Source: Dryomyza anilis (taxonomy: Eukaryota > Arthropoda > Insecta > Diptera > Dryomyzidae). From it: 64,000 nt of DNA. Shown in pieces: positions 1 to 10,480 of the stretch. The number at the start of each line of letters is the position of its first letter. Position 1 is the stretch's first letter. The position numbers were made by a program, and so were the translations under genes. Under the pieces are notes generated by a model, which saw only the letters and a list, made by a program, of their open reading frames with translations, was not told where the DNA came from and searched no databases. Where the stretch lies: contig OX638131.1 of NCBI GenBank assembly GCA_951804985.1, positions 90,904,349 through 90,968,348 on the forward strand. The letters run 5' to 3'.

Positions 1-104
1 GCCGAAAGGTCCCCGGTTTGATGCCCAGTGACTGCCAACATCTTTTTCATAGAAAACATATTTCTATACCGCGCAACCTCTCGGCAGTCAATGGAATTAC
101 CTTA
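1..104 (+). mobile_element. tRNA-derived SINE (family A), internal fragment cut by the window edge
   Basis: The first bases match the tRNA-like B-box side and the following body of the SINE seen complete at 12446: the ACATCTTTTTCATAG stretch, the CTATACCGCG stretch and the CTCTCGGCAGT stretch occur in the same order. The A box is outside the window and the 3' body and ATT tail are missing, so this is a truncated and diverged copy. Confidence 0.8.
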
Positions 105-941
105 TAAAATCCATATTTCTATTTCCTAATATAAAAAAACAATTTTATAATTAAAAGTAATGCTATTTAAAGACGCCCAAACTTATCAAACTTTTTGGTA
201 ACTCCTACTCTGCAACCTCTCTGCTCACATTATGAAGAAAGCCTCTGCTATATATAAAAAAAAGTTGTCCTAATTTAAAGCATGAGTTGCTGCTGCTTTC
301 TATGACGCTGTGTACAACAAACCGGGCAGAAAAGGGTCCATAGAAAATTTCTAGGCTGCAGCATTTTCCAAAACAAGGATTCAGGAACTGCACAAAATTG
401 AGGCGCAAATGAGGCATGTGCCGCATGTGGTAGCAACTATGTTTGCTATTGTTGTTGTTGCTGTTGTAAACTGTTTGTTGTAATTTAATGTGCTGCCATT
501 TTTTGCTGATGTTTTTGTTGTTGTTGCTGTGGGCAATTAGTTTCACTCAATAACTTTGTTTGTTCGCTTTTAACTCCATTTTGGCTTCATTCGGCCCACT
601 CCTAAGAGCAATAGCTATTGTTTTTTTTTTCTACTTTGTTTGTTTTTGGTCAACGTTGCTACTGCTGCTGCATAATAGCGTAATTAGTTCATGCCTAAAA
701 TTAGGCAGCATCAAGAGCAGTGACGAAGTGGAGCGAGTTGCGTGGCATGGCATGACCTGACCCAGCATGTGCTAAAAATGGCTCAATTGACTGTGTGGCC
801 GTTTGCATACTTTTAGGCTGTTTGCATGTGAAAATAGCAAATTAATTGATTTCGTACAATGAAATTGCATTTTGCATTTCACTTATAAATTAATTTATTG
901 CAAGCTTTATAAGGTTTTCATTTCAAAAAGTAATTATATTA
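105..941. other. AT-rich non-coding stretch with a TTG-rich patch
   Basis: No convincing gene. Positions 435-525 are rich in TTG/TTGTTGCTG triplets, which explains the asparagine-rich minus-strand frame at 205-546. One exact copy of the dispersed motif GCATACTTTT lies at 805-814. The surroundings carry homeodomain-like AATTAATTGATT text near 840, so a conserved non-coding element is possible but unproven. Confidence 0.5.
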
Positions 942-1976
942 TCTATATATATAAAACTCTTGTTCCGTCTGTCTGTCAGTCTGTCGGTCTGTCTGTCTGC
1001 ATCCAGCATCACGACTAAACCGCTGAACCGATTCAACTGAAATTTTGCACCAGGATACTATGGAGTTAGGAGGGTGTCATAGGCTATATATGGGCGGGAT
1101 TGAACAAAGAAGCGTGGCACCACCCATACAACGTAAACTTTCAAAACGATATAACTCAGCACATACACAAGCTAAAAAGATGAAACAAAAAACCCAAATA
1201 CAAAAAAAAATATAGAAAAGCAACCACATTAAAACTCACCATAATGAAACTCACCACACTAAAATTCACCACACTAAAACTCACCACACTAAAACGCACC
1301 ACACTAAAACTCACCACAATAAAATTCATCACAATAAAACTCACCACAATAAAAATCACCACACTAAAACTGACCACACTAAAATTCACCACAATAAAAC
1401 TTACCACACTAAAACTCACCACACCAAAATTAATAATAATAATAATATAATAGTTTGGCACAACAGTCCTATAAGAACTTAGGCCGAGCTCTCTCACCAT
1501 TCTGAGCTGTGCGTGTTATATTTGTACTCAAAGTGGTGGGACCTACAGTTTATTGCCGAATCCGAACGGCGGGTGAGAGCTTTTTCATAGGCAATGGTTT
1601 TACTCTCGTAGGTTTGCCATTTACTGACGAGAGGTAGCGCGGTATAGAAAAATGTTTCTATGAAAAGATGTTGTTAGCCCCAGTCCAGGCTTGAACCGGG
1701 GACCTTTCGGCTCGCAGTCCAACGCACTAACCACTGAGCATCACGCGGACACCAAAATTCACCTCACCTAAACTCACCACACTGAAACTCACCACATTAA
1801 AACTCTACGGGGAAGAATTCTACGGCAAAGAAATCTACCGGGAACAATTCTACCGGGATGAGTTCTACGGGAAGATTTCTTCCGGGAACAATTCTACCGG
1901 GATGAGTTCTACGGTAAGATTTCTACCGGAAAGAATTCTACGGGAAAGCGTTCTATGTGGAAGAATTTTACGGGGC
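942..1976 (+). mobile_element. Helitron, 3'-truncated copy carrying an internal minisatellite
   Basis: It begins TCTATATATATAAAAC directly after an A, the same start as the complete copy at 50594, and the two share the next 250 bases (TCTG/TCAG-rich text, then the CTAAACCGCTGAACCG block). The interior is an array of a 15-16 base unit close to CACCACACTAAAACT (about 1233-1431 and 1749-1805), then a degenerate GAAGAATTCTACCGGG block (1806-1975). The family terminus (hairpin plus CTAG) is absent: a SINE starts where the element stops. No Rep/helicase reading frame, so non-autonomous. Confidence 0.85.
1432..1748 (-). mobile_element. tRNA-derived SINE (family A) inserted in the Helitron minisatellite
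   Basis: Near full-length copy in reverse orientation, with its ATT-type tail at the low-coordinate end and its tRNA-like head ending near 1748. It is flanked by an exact 11-base repeat ACACCAAAATT (1421-1431 and 1749-1759), a good target-site duplication, although the host array itself contains similar words. The A box is damaged (GAGCATCACGCGG where the family has the GAGCTACCGCGG complement). It is younger than the Helitron it splits. Confidence 0.9.
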
Positions 1977-1977
1977 A

Positions 1978-2280
1978 GTCTGTGGTTAGTGCGTCGGACT
2001 GCGAGCTGAAAGGTCTCCGGTTCGAGCCTGGACTGGGGCTAACAACATCTTTTCATAGAAAGGTTTTTCTATACCGCGCTACCTCTCGGCACTAAATGGC
2101 AAACCTACGAGAGTAAAACATTGCCTATGAAAAGCTCTCACCCGCCGTTCGGATTCGGCAATAAACTGTAGGTCCCACCACTTTGAGTACAAATATAACA
2201 CGCACAGCTCAAAATGGTGAGAGAGCTCGGCCGAAGTTCTAAACAGGACTGTAGCGCCAAACTATTATTATTATTAATAA
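1978..2280 (+). mobile_element. tRNA-derived SINE (family A), 5' end slightly truncated
   Basis: Lies 230 bases from, and in opposite orientation to, the copy at 1432-1748, so the two could form a long imperfect hairpin. The B box GGTTCGAGCCT is intact and closer to the tRNA consensus than in other copies. The A-box half is reduced to CTGTGGTTAGTGCG. It ends in ATTATTATTATTAATAAA. No target duplication is evident, and the Helitron does not resume after it. Confidence 0.85.
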
Positions 2281-2281
2281 A

Positions 2282-2959
2282 GGTTATCGGGGTCTGCATT
2301 CACCATTTTTTTCCGACCACTATTTCCAAAGATATCACTTTTTCCACAGATACAGTCCAAAGTTAAAAAATTGTCAATGATAACTTTTGTATGGTGGTTT
2401 TTATTGAAATATCTCTTGATGCTAGAAACTTTGTTAAGGTTTCGTTTGAAAACTAATAAAACAATCTTTTGGAAAATTTCTTCTTAACAAGAACATATGA
2501 CCAATGGTCGTTATCCTTGAACTTCGAATTACATGTCCTTAAAAAAAGTATTTAAACATTTCAACATTTAAACATCAACATATTTATTGATTTATTATAA
2601 GTGTTGAAGCTAAATTCCAAGATGGTATTTTGAAGGCAGCATATTTGAAAATCTCCGCATGAATCCTAGAGTAGCTAAAAATCAGAATTCTTAACAAAAA
2701 TTCTGATTTTCTCTACAACGGGACTCAGAATGATGGTGTCTACGTTGTTTTTTTAATAACTTTGTTCTTTTTTAATATATTTATTTTCGTGTTTTATTAT
2801 ATTTACATGAAATATATATTTTTCGAGTAAATTTTTGTCCTCGGTATTTTTAGTTTCTATATTTTAAATTTCGTCTTATCGTACCAGACCCTGAATCAAT
2901 CTATCCAACTGTATTATTATTTTTGTCCTATCCCAATAAACATAGTTTCGATTGTATAT
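2282..2959. repeat. Copy of an unclassified dispersed repeat, then AT-rich DNA
   Basis: About 2305-2540 matches the reverse complement of 25385-25665 with substitutions and indels. Shared words include TTTTCCGACCACTAT, GATGCTAGAAAC(T/A)TTGTT and the GGTCGTTATCCTTG / GGTCATTATTCTTG pair. No coding capacity and no terminal structure identified. From 2541 to 2959 I see only AT-rich sequence. Confidence 0.55.
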
Positions 2960-3520
2960 AATTTCGATAATGATTCGAATTCGTAACGATATCGTTAAAT
3001 TTCTATAGAATCAGTATTGAATTATTTGTCAAAAAAAAGATGTTCAATAAAACAATATAATAAATTTGAAAATTGGAAGAAATTTCGCAACTGTTAAAAA
3101 CTTTTAAAATTTAGTAAGTATGAAATTTTTTTTTGCTGGATCAATAGACTAATTTTTTATCCCAAACTAGGTAAACAATTTAATGTTGTGGATGCTATGG
3201 AATGCTTGGTACACAGCTCCATGAAAGATACTTTTAAGACAAATTAATTTAAATAGTATTGAAATTGAATAAGCTTTTCGTATTCGTTTCGATAACGAAA
3301 TTTGATAATTTTACGAATTCGTTTCGATATCGAGATTGACTCAATTTTCAAATTCGTTTCGATATCGAGAATTCATACAATATCGATATCGTTAACGATA
3401 GAGCCATTTTTTCGAGAACGCTATCATTCTCGAATCGTTAACGATAGTCGAAAACGATAACAATGTTCGTTCAAACGATATCGTTTCGAATTCGTTTCGA
3501 TATCGTTTGGTACGCTGGGA
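2960..3520. repeat. CGATA / TATCG-dense block of short palindromes
   Basis: At least ten CGATA pentamers occur, mostly inside palindromic words such as TCGATATCGA, ATCGTTAACGAT and AACGATATCGTT, with repeated TTCGTTTCGATATCG (3310-3365 and 3483-3505). CGATA is the known core of Drosophila BEAF-32 sites and TATCGATA that of DREF sites, so an insulator-like role is conceivable. A decayed short tandem repeat is equally possible. A weaker similar block is at 20270-20530. Confidence 0.5.
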
Positions 3521-4009
3521 TGTGATTGATATGGTGGTCAAAATTAGCATTGAAAAAAAAGTGTCGACTTAGCCCCGGTCTCCCCTATCTAAAAAAGGTG
3601 TTGCATACTTTGGCAAATTTCTCACATTTAATATTTATAAAGCATTGCATTCATTTAATGTTTTATTATATGTAATTTATAGAGTGTTTTATATAAAAAT
3701 TATACAATTCAGCGTACTAAGCAATGTGTTAGAAAGAAACGTAAAATAATTCAGCGCACTGAGGCAATGTTCGATTAAGAGATGGAAGATCAACGCATTA
3801 AAACACATGAGTGTGAATGAGATGCAAATGTCATGCAGCATTCACGAAAAATTTAGAAAATTCTCGAAGCATGTCGAACTGATGCATACAGTGTATAAGG
3901 GCGTCGCAACTGAGACGCAAGACTTCAGTAGTAATTGAAAAGTGTTCGAGTGACATCAATATTTATATAAATTATAATTTTTGTAATAGTATATAAAAGT
4001 TTAGATAAC
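3521..4009. other. Non-coding stretch, nothing recognised
   Basis: AT-rich, with one near-match to the dispersed motif (TTGCATACTTTG at 3601-3612). Three weak repeats of an 'aattcagcg(t/c)act' word occur at 3705-3760. No frame, RNA or element end seen. Confidence 0.4.
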
Positions 4010-4017
4010 ATGAATAA

Positions 4018-4322
4018 TAAAATAGTTTGGTGCTACAGTCCTATAAGAACTTAGGACGAGCTCTCTCACTACTTTGAGCTGTGCGTGTTATATTTGTACT
4101 CAAAGTGGTGGGACCTACAGTTTTTTGCCGAATCCGAACGGCGGGTGGGAGCTTTTCATAGGCAATGTTTTTCTCTCGTAGGTTTGCCATTTACTGCCGA
4201 GAGGTAGCACGGTATAAAAAAAATGTTTCTATGAAAAGATGTTGTTAGCCCCAGTCCAGACATGTAGCTGGGACCTTTCGGCTCGCAGTCCAACGCACTA
4301 ACCTTGAGCTACTGACGCAATA
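4018..4322 (-). mobile_element. tRNA-derived SINE (family A)
   Basis: Reverse-orientation near full-length copy: tail side at 4018, tRNA-like head near 4300-4320. ATGAATAA flanks it at 4010-4017 and 4323-4330, a plausible 8-base target duplication in AT-rich DNA. The head has several mutations (CATGTAGCTGGGACC over the B-box region), suggesting an older copy. Confidence 0.85.
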
Positions 4323-4330
4323 ATGAATAA

Positions 4331-4548
4331 AAAATATTAATTCCTTCCCCAAAAAGCAAAATATTTCTTTCAAATAATTTTTTTAACATTGCATACTTTT
4401 GGTGTTTATTTTTAGTTTAATTTCTAATTTATTTGTCAATTATTTTATGCATTTAAGAAAAATTAATATAACTTGTTATTATATTTATTTGTTATAAATA
4501 TTTGTTATTAATAAACCTATATAAAATAAAAGAACTACAATGTATTTC

Positions 4549-4580
<32 letters not shown>

Positions 4581-5450
4581 GCTGCTCTATTTCATTACGC
4601 CTCATTAAATATATGTAGCATACTTTTAGCTGCTTCACAAGCATGCTATTCATGTCACTTACAATGAATTTATTGGCTATTCTGAAATTTTTACTTTTGT
4701 TCAAAATTTTCCACTGCTTTACGCAACATTAAACACATGCACTTAAATTCCTACAAAGGATGATTAGCTTTTCACTTCAGGCAGGCAGAGTGCAGAGCCT
4801 GCCTAAAAGGCTGCTGCCTTTAAGTGATATATTAAGTTTTTTTTTTTATATTTTAAGTGATTTTAAATGTGAGCGAATATTTTTTAGATTGCTATTAAAC
4901 AATATTTTCTTGGATTAAAAAAAATCTTTCTGAATTAAATGCTGTGCAAAAGTATTCAACATATTATAGCTTAAAAAAAATATTTTAATCTATTATTTAT
5001 CACATTATTTAGTTTCAAGTTTTTACTACTACATTTTAACAGAATTACATTTTAACGCAAACATCTTTAAAAACTCATTATGCATCATATAAATAATTTC
5101 ATATGTTGCATACTTTTTTGCGCATCTTAGATTAAAATTAAAAAATGCTGCATACTTTTATACGCTACTTTTTAAATTCTAAAAATAACTAAAATTAATT
5201 AATAAATATTTCCAATATAAATGTGTATGTATATGTATTATGCAAGCTTTCAAAAATGCAACGATTTGCAAATAAGCTTAATTCAATTGCAAATAGATGC
5301 CAAAAAATATGCAATGATTTATGCAAAATCGCACAAAAAACTGAAAGTCATTCAGTCAGTCCGTCAGTTATTGCAAAAAAAAATAAGGTCAACACGCGAC
5401 TGGCAGCAAGAAGCATTCAAAACGAAAGAGGACTTCAGGCAGTAGCAGTC
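4331..5450. other. AT-rich non-coding stretch with a TA microsatellite and repeated motif
   Basis: A (TA)n run covers about 4553-4580. Exact copies of GCATACTTTT lie at 4391, 4618, 5108 and 5150. A GC-richer patch at 4780-4825 contains AGGCAGGCAG and GCCTGCC words. The open frames around 5221-5501 have no recognisable domain and I treat them as chance. Confidence 0.5.
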
Positions 5451-5782
5451 GTAGTTATGGACACTGATGGCGAGGACGACGACAAGGATAATAGGACTTA
5501 GTATGTTGACTATGTGAATAGTGACGATGATGACGCTGAAGAGAATTTCAAATCAAACGCAAAAATCACAATGATAAACATGATGATGTTTCTGTTGAGG
5601 AAAATATCATCCGTTGATATTGAAGGTAACCTTTTTATAATGAACAAATAATTATAGTAGTGATAATGATGTTTTTGTGATAAATGAAATTTTATATTAG
5701 TGATAATGTTTTATGATTGTGATGTAGTTTTGATAATGTTTTCGTAATGTTAAGTTATTGTAGGTAATATTGTGATTATTTC
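5451..5782 (+). repeat. GAY-rich (GAT/GAC/AAT) low-complexity block, left part
   Basis: Degenerate GATGACGAT and GATAATGATG text. The same style of sequence resumes at 9490-10480 and again around 10500-10650. The LINE debris between them therefore appears to sit inside a once-continuous low-complexity array. Confidence 0.5.
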
Positions 5783-6475
5783 AGAAGATAGGACGTCTGA
5801 CCGGAGGTTTAAAGACCGGAGCCTTTTCCTTTCAGAACGAAGACGGAAATTTAGTAATAGATATCCAGGGCACATTTATATTATGGTGGTAAGACTTCTT
5901 GCAACTTCTAGACAGCGATACCGACAATAACTCTGCCGATGGAGAATTGATTCTTTCAGAAGATAAGACGTCTGACCGGAGGTATAAAGATGGGAGCATT
6001 TTCATGTCAGATCGACGAAGGAAATCTAGCCAAAGATGCCCAGGGTACATTTAAATTATGACGGAAGACTTCTCGCAAATGCTGAACGGCGATAACAACA
6101 ATAACTCTGCCGATAGAGAATTGATTCTTTCAGAAGATAAAACGGCTGAGCGGAGCTTTAAAGACCGGAGCGTTTTCCTGACAGAACGAAAATGGGAATC
6201 TAGTAGCAGATGCCCAGGGTACATTGATATTATGAAGGGAACAATTCTCGCAACTTCTAGACAGCGATATCGACAATAACTCTGCCGATGGAGAATTGAT
6301 TCTTTCAGAAGATAAGAAGTCTGACCGGAGGTTGAAAGATCGGAGCATTTTCATGTCAGAACGACGACGGAAATCTAGCAACAGATGTCCAGGGTACATT
6401 GATATTATGAAGGAAATACTTTTCGCAACTGCTAGACGGCGATAACGACAATAACATCGCCGATAGAGAAGACCG
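5783..6475 (+). repeat. Four tandem copies of a ~175-base LINE-derived unit
   Basis: Unit starts marked by AGAAGATA are at 5783, 5958, 6132 and 6307 (spacings 175, 174, 175). Each unit contains a GACGTCTGACCGGAGG-like segment, a CAGGGTACATT segment and a block encoding a LLNGDNDNNSADRE-like peptide. That peptide is recognisable because the minus-strand LINE at 46 kb has the homologous LLNGDDDRNSTDREA. The fourth copy runs directly into reverse-transcriptase sequence, so the amplified segment is the linker upstream of the RT domain. Unit lengths that are not multiples of three break any long frame. Confidence 0.75.
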
Positions 6476-7545
6476 CTCGACAACCAAAGTTGATCAAGAC
6501 GGCGTTGAAATACAGCCACCTGACCGTGATTAGGTCTGCACAACCATCTAAAGGCTTAAAAACAACAAAGCCGCTGAAACAGATGATCTGGCTGCTGAGT
6601 TGTTTAAGACCGGAGGCGATGAAATCAAAACGAGCATGCACCACTTTATAAGGAGAATATGATCGGAAGAAAGCATGTCCAGCGAATGGAATTTCAGTGT
6701 ACTCTGCCCAATCCTTAAGGAGGAGGATCTCACAATACGCGCCAACTACCGTGGGATAAATCTCCTCAATATCGTGGCTCTAACGAAATTATTATGTGAA
6801 AGACTAAAGCCAATCGTTAACAGACTGATTGGACCTTATCAGTGCTGCTCCAGACCTGGCAAGTCCACCATAGACCAGATTTTCACATTGCGCCCAAATC
6901 CTGGAAAATACCAAAGAGAGGCAAATCGACACACATCCCCTTCTCGTCAACTACAAAGCTGCCTTCGACAGTTCGATAAGTAGTCGCATATACGCCTCCA
7001 TGCTTGAGTTTGGTATACCTGCGAAACTATTAAGGTTTTGTAGAATGACCCCGAGCGAGGCACGTTGCACAATGAGAATTGGGAAGAATCTCTCCGATAG
7101 GTTTCAGACAAGGCGTCTCCCTATCGTGTGACTTCTTCAACCTAAAAATGGAAAAGATTCTAAGAGCTGCCGTACTACATCATAATTACACTATCTTCAA
7201 CAAGAGTACCATACTGCTCGGGTGTGCTGATATTATCGACATCGTTGGGCAGAGCACACGAGTCAGTAAGCCTTCTCCAGTTTAGAGAAGGAATCACGTC
7301 GAATGGGTCTTACGGTGAACGAGGACAAGACGAAGTACCTGGCGTCAACAAACAAAGAGTACCGGCGTCTTGGACAGTAGGTGGCTATTGACATCCGCAA
7401 CTTCAAAGTCATAAAGGACTTTGTCTACTTCATTCTTGAGTCTAGCCGAAGAATAACTGGTGATTCTTTTAACTCAGTAGGCAATTGAGGAGCAGAGCCC
7501 TCTCTAGGGAGTTAAAGTTGCAATGTCACAACTGACGTATAATTT
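6476..7545 (+). pseudogene. Non-LTR retrotransposon reverse transcriptase, decayed
   Basis: Conceptual translation gives ordered RT landmarks: a KAAxTDDLAAELFKTGG segment, SEWNFSVLCPILK, NYRGINLL, GPYQC, RPGKSTIDQIF, then FRQGVSLSCDFF and LLGCADIIDI, then NEDKTKY and VIKDFVYF. The order and wording match the RT core also found on the minus strand at 45371-46800. It is dead: an in-frame stop at 6660-6662 replaces the Trp of the IWSEE-type segment, and a frameshift lies near 6895. The motif A aspartate reads Asn (VNYKAAFD), and the motif C YADD reads CADI. Further shifts follow near 7090 and 7290. The clade is not assignable by eye; RTE-like is a guess. Confidence 0.85.
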
Positions 7546-9233
7546 TTATGAAGGGTCATCCTTGCCAGATAGGTTTGTGATGAGTAAGTGGGGTGCCAGA
7601 CTCTAAAGAAACCCAATACTCTTGCGATGGTACAACAAAGAGTTTTGATTACTCCAGATGATCACATATAAATGGCGTCCTCGATTCTACTGTCCTCAAC
7701 CAGGGCTTCTTTCTGTCATGTAATTGAAACACACGGGTTGATGAAATGAAAGTGGTAGGATCAGCATCTAATCATAGAGAGACCGACGCCCAACTGAAAG
7801 TTAAACTTCCATTGGAGAACGCATTCGAATCTCTAAATACAGATGTAAGGTTGTCCGATACTCAAGTAAGCAGGAGAAGGAAGAATAAAGCGAAAGTACG
7901 ATGAACACTTCGGCTTCTGTAGCGGCGTATTCATCGTGCTTCTCCATCTCTCAAATATATGAGACAGCTGGAAATCAGGAGAAGGATATCGACATAGCTC
8001 GACTATGTTGTTTCCTCTCAGGACTTCTTTCTGTCATGTATTTGAAACACACGGGTTGATCAAATGAAAGTGGTAGGATCAGCATCTAATCCTAGAGAGA
8101 CCGACGCCCAACTGAAAGTTACACTTCCATTGAAGAACGCATTCGGATCTCTGAATACAGACGTAAGGTTGTCCGATGCTCAAGTAAGCAAGAGAAGGAA
8201 GAATAAAGCGAAAGGTCACAAAGAGGATGAAAAATCCAAAGGCGATTCTGGCGCTTTCTCTTCCCCAGCAACCACAGAAAATCCCGATAGATCGCTAGAG
8301 GTTACTCCGACTGCAGCCGGTTCCGCCGCAACCGGTGTCCGCTTGTGCACCTTAGAATCGCAAAGGCAAGTAGATAAAAATCATCAGAACTCGAAAGTCT
8401 CCAGGGATCTTGCTTCTACAAGCAATAGTACAGGCGCCCTGGTAAATGAGAAAGAAATGAACGATACAGAAAAAACACTGCACCGATCATTATTAGTGGT
8501 TAGCGATAATGCAAACGCAAGAGTACGAGACGAGTAAAGGTTCTGTGCTCGTCTCAAGCTAATTCCGAGTGGATTTAATCTGCCGTTGCTAAAATCCCAG
8601 TCTGAGCAAATTGCGCTTCGATGTCTACGACTAAACCTTCCATTGTATGGCTAATCGACAGTGTTGTTTCCTGACTGACGCCCAACTGAAGCCTAACCCA
8701 TTGGAGACCAGATCCGGATCTCAGAACACAGAGGTCAGGTTGTCCGATGCTCAAGTGAGCAGGAGAATGAAGATTAAAGCGAAAGGTCGCAAACGGACCG
8801 AAAAAGACAAAGCGATTGTGGCGATTTCCATTTCCTAGCTAACACAAAAAGCAAGATAGATCGGTAGAGATTACTCCGACTAAAGCCGGTTCATTCGCTG
8901 CTGATATGGTGCCTGTTTTGCACCTGAAAAGCCATTTTTGTGCTGTTTCAAACGTAGCTCCCAGAACTCGATGGTCTCCAGCGATATTGCTTCCACAAGC
9001 AAATAGAACTGGCGCTTCATGTTCCAGATGAGCTCCAAATTCCACCGGTAGAGTGGAAAAAGCAGTCTCATATCGTGGAATAGCCCTACCGATCACTATT
9101 ATTGGCAAACTGGAGAAGGTGCAAAAGATGAGCGATGCAAAGGTAAAACACCGCACCGATCATCTTTGGTTAGTCAACACCGGCGGCATTAGTGCTAACG
9201 CAAGAGAATACGAGACGAGTGACGGCATCATGA
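7546..9233 (+). pseudogene. Duplicated fragments of an unidentified retroelement-like ORF
   Basis: The same coding-like text appears three times: about 7744-7905, 8064-8260 and 8674-8830. Each encodes a TDAQLK...NTDVRLSDAQVS-(K/R)-R...NKAKG stretch. The middle copy is the longest open frame (8064-8537, 157 codons), hydrophilic, Ser/Lys/Asn-rich and with no domain I recognise. Copies 1 and 2 also share the upstream TTCTTTCTGTCATGTA and ACACACGGGTTGAT words, so this is local tandem duplication about 320 bases apart. Stops and shifts separate the copies. It could be a gag-like ORF1 belonging to the neighbouring LINE, but it lies downstream of the RT, so a separate or rearranged element is possible. 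Confidence 0.5.
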
Positions 9234-9512
9234 AGGTGCTGTGCTAATCTCAATCTAATTTCGAGTGGATATCCCCTGCGCAAGTCGTGTATCGCTGTTT
9301 TCAATGGGGACGAGCGCAAACACATACGAGCAGTATGCTGGATCCCTAGTTCTATCAGGAAAACAGTAGAAGTGATTGCCTGCCAATGTGCTCAGAACAA
9401 GGGCATCGAAACGAATGGATGGAACATCTATAGTCATAAACCAGAGCGATATCCGGAGGATATGGTGGACTCAGACCAAGAGTCATTAGATGCCATGATG
9501 ATGATAATGTAG
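9234..9512 (+). pseudogene. Open fragment with a WIPSS...GWNIYS region, retroelement-like
   Basis: An uninterrupted frame runs from about 9234 to a stop at 9510-9512. It includes an NGDERKHIRAVCWIPSS segment followed by IETNGWNIYSHKPE. The 'W-I-P ... N-x(2)-I-x-T-x-x-W' layout recalls the DUF4780 type of domain often found next to insect retroelements. That is a resemblance from memory, not a search result. No start codon or intact upstream part is visible. It ends in the GAT array. Confidence 0.35.
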
Positions 9513-10480
9513 ATTACATATTCTCAAATCTGTGATATGATATTGTGATGATAATATTGTGATGATAATTATATTCTTATAATGAAATGATATTGTAATA
9601 ATGTTATGGTGATAATGGTTGTAATGGTGATATTTTAATGATGGTACTGTGATAATGGTATTGTGATAATGATGTTGTGATAAAGAAAATGTGATTATGA
9701 TGATATTGTGGAGATGGTATTGTGATAATGGTTCTTATTGTAATAATGGTTGTAATGGTGATATTGTAATGATGGTACTGTGATGATGATATTGTGATAA
9801 TAATCTTGTGATAAAGGAAATGTGATTATGATGATATTGTGGAGATGATATTGTGATAATGGTGAGATGGTGGTATTGAGATAATGGTATTGTGATAATA
9901 ATATTGTGATTACCATATATAATGGTACTATGTTAATGATATTGTGATGGTAGTATTGCGATGTTTATATTGTGATGACATTGTGTTGATACATTTCAAG
10001 TTACAAATCTATTGCCAATTATACTGTTTATTATATGTAATAGATAAATTATTATGATGATGATGTAGTGTGATTCTTTGATGACAATAATAACGTTAAT
10101 TAAAGCTGTGATAGTATATATAATAATGTGATGATAATATTTTGATATTGTTATAATGGTGTTATGATAATGGTATTATAATGATATGTGTAGATGATAA
10201 TTAAATGATATATTAGTTTAAATAGTGATGCAATATCAGTCATATTGTGATAATTATATTGTAATGCATATTATATTTTCATAATGATACTGTGATATAT
10301 GTTTTAAAAATAATTGTATTTTGATAATGATATTTATATAAAGGTATTATGAATATATTATGATAATGATATTTACTGCTGATATTGAGATGATAATATT
10401 CTGGTGATAATATTTGTGATGATATTGTGCTGATGATATTCAAATAATAAATATGACGCTGACTATTATGCTACCACTAA
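9490..10480 (+). repeat. Imperfect TGATAATG / GATATTGTG minisatellite
   Basis: About 1 kb of degenerate short repeats dominated by TGATAATGGT, GATATTGTGA and TGATGATA, densest at 9530-9960 and looser to 10480. Two larger blocks, 9600-9720 and 9735-9850, repeat each other (TAATGGTTGTAATGGTGATA and following text), so there was second-order duplication. The strand bias is strong (few C on the plus strand). Non-coding. Confidence 0.75.

Noticed and set aside
205..546. 113-codon Asn-rich minus-strand frame
   Set aside because: Driven by TTG triplet runs; no domain, no splice or promoter context.
1250..1430. CRISPR-like array (regular 15-16-base units)
   Set aside because: Units are contiguous with no unique spacers and the genome is eukaryotic; it is a minisatellite inside a Helitron.
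1156..1500. 114-codon minus-strand Val/Ser/Phe-rich frame and its plus-strand Thr/Lys-rich partner
   Set aside because: Both are translations of the Helitron CACCACACTAAAACT minisatellite and the SINE tail.
5221..5501. Frames of 74 and 92 codons with an acidic end
   Set aside because: They overlap each other in different phases and end in the GAY-rich block; no family resemblance.
8839..9247. 105-codon minus-strand frame over the retroelement debris
   Set aside because: Opposite strand to the recognisable coding text and without any motif.
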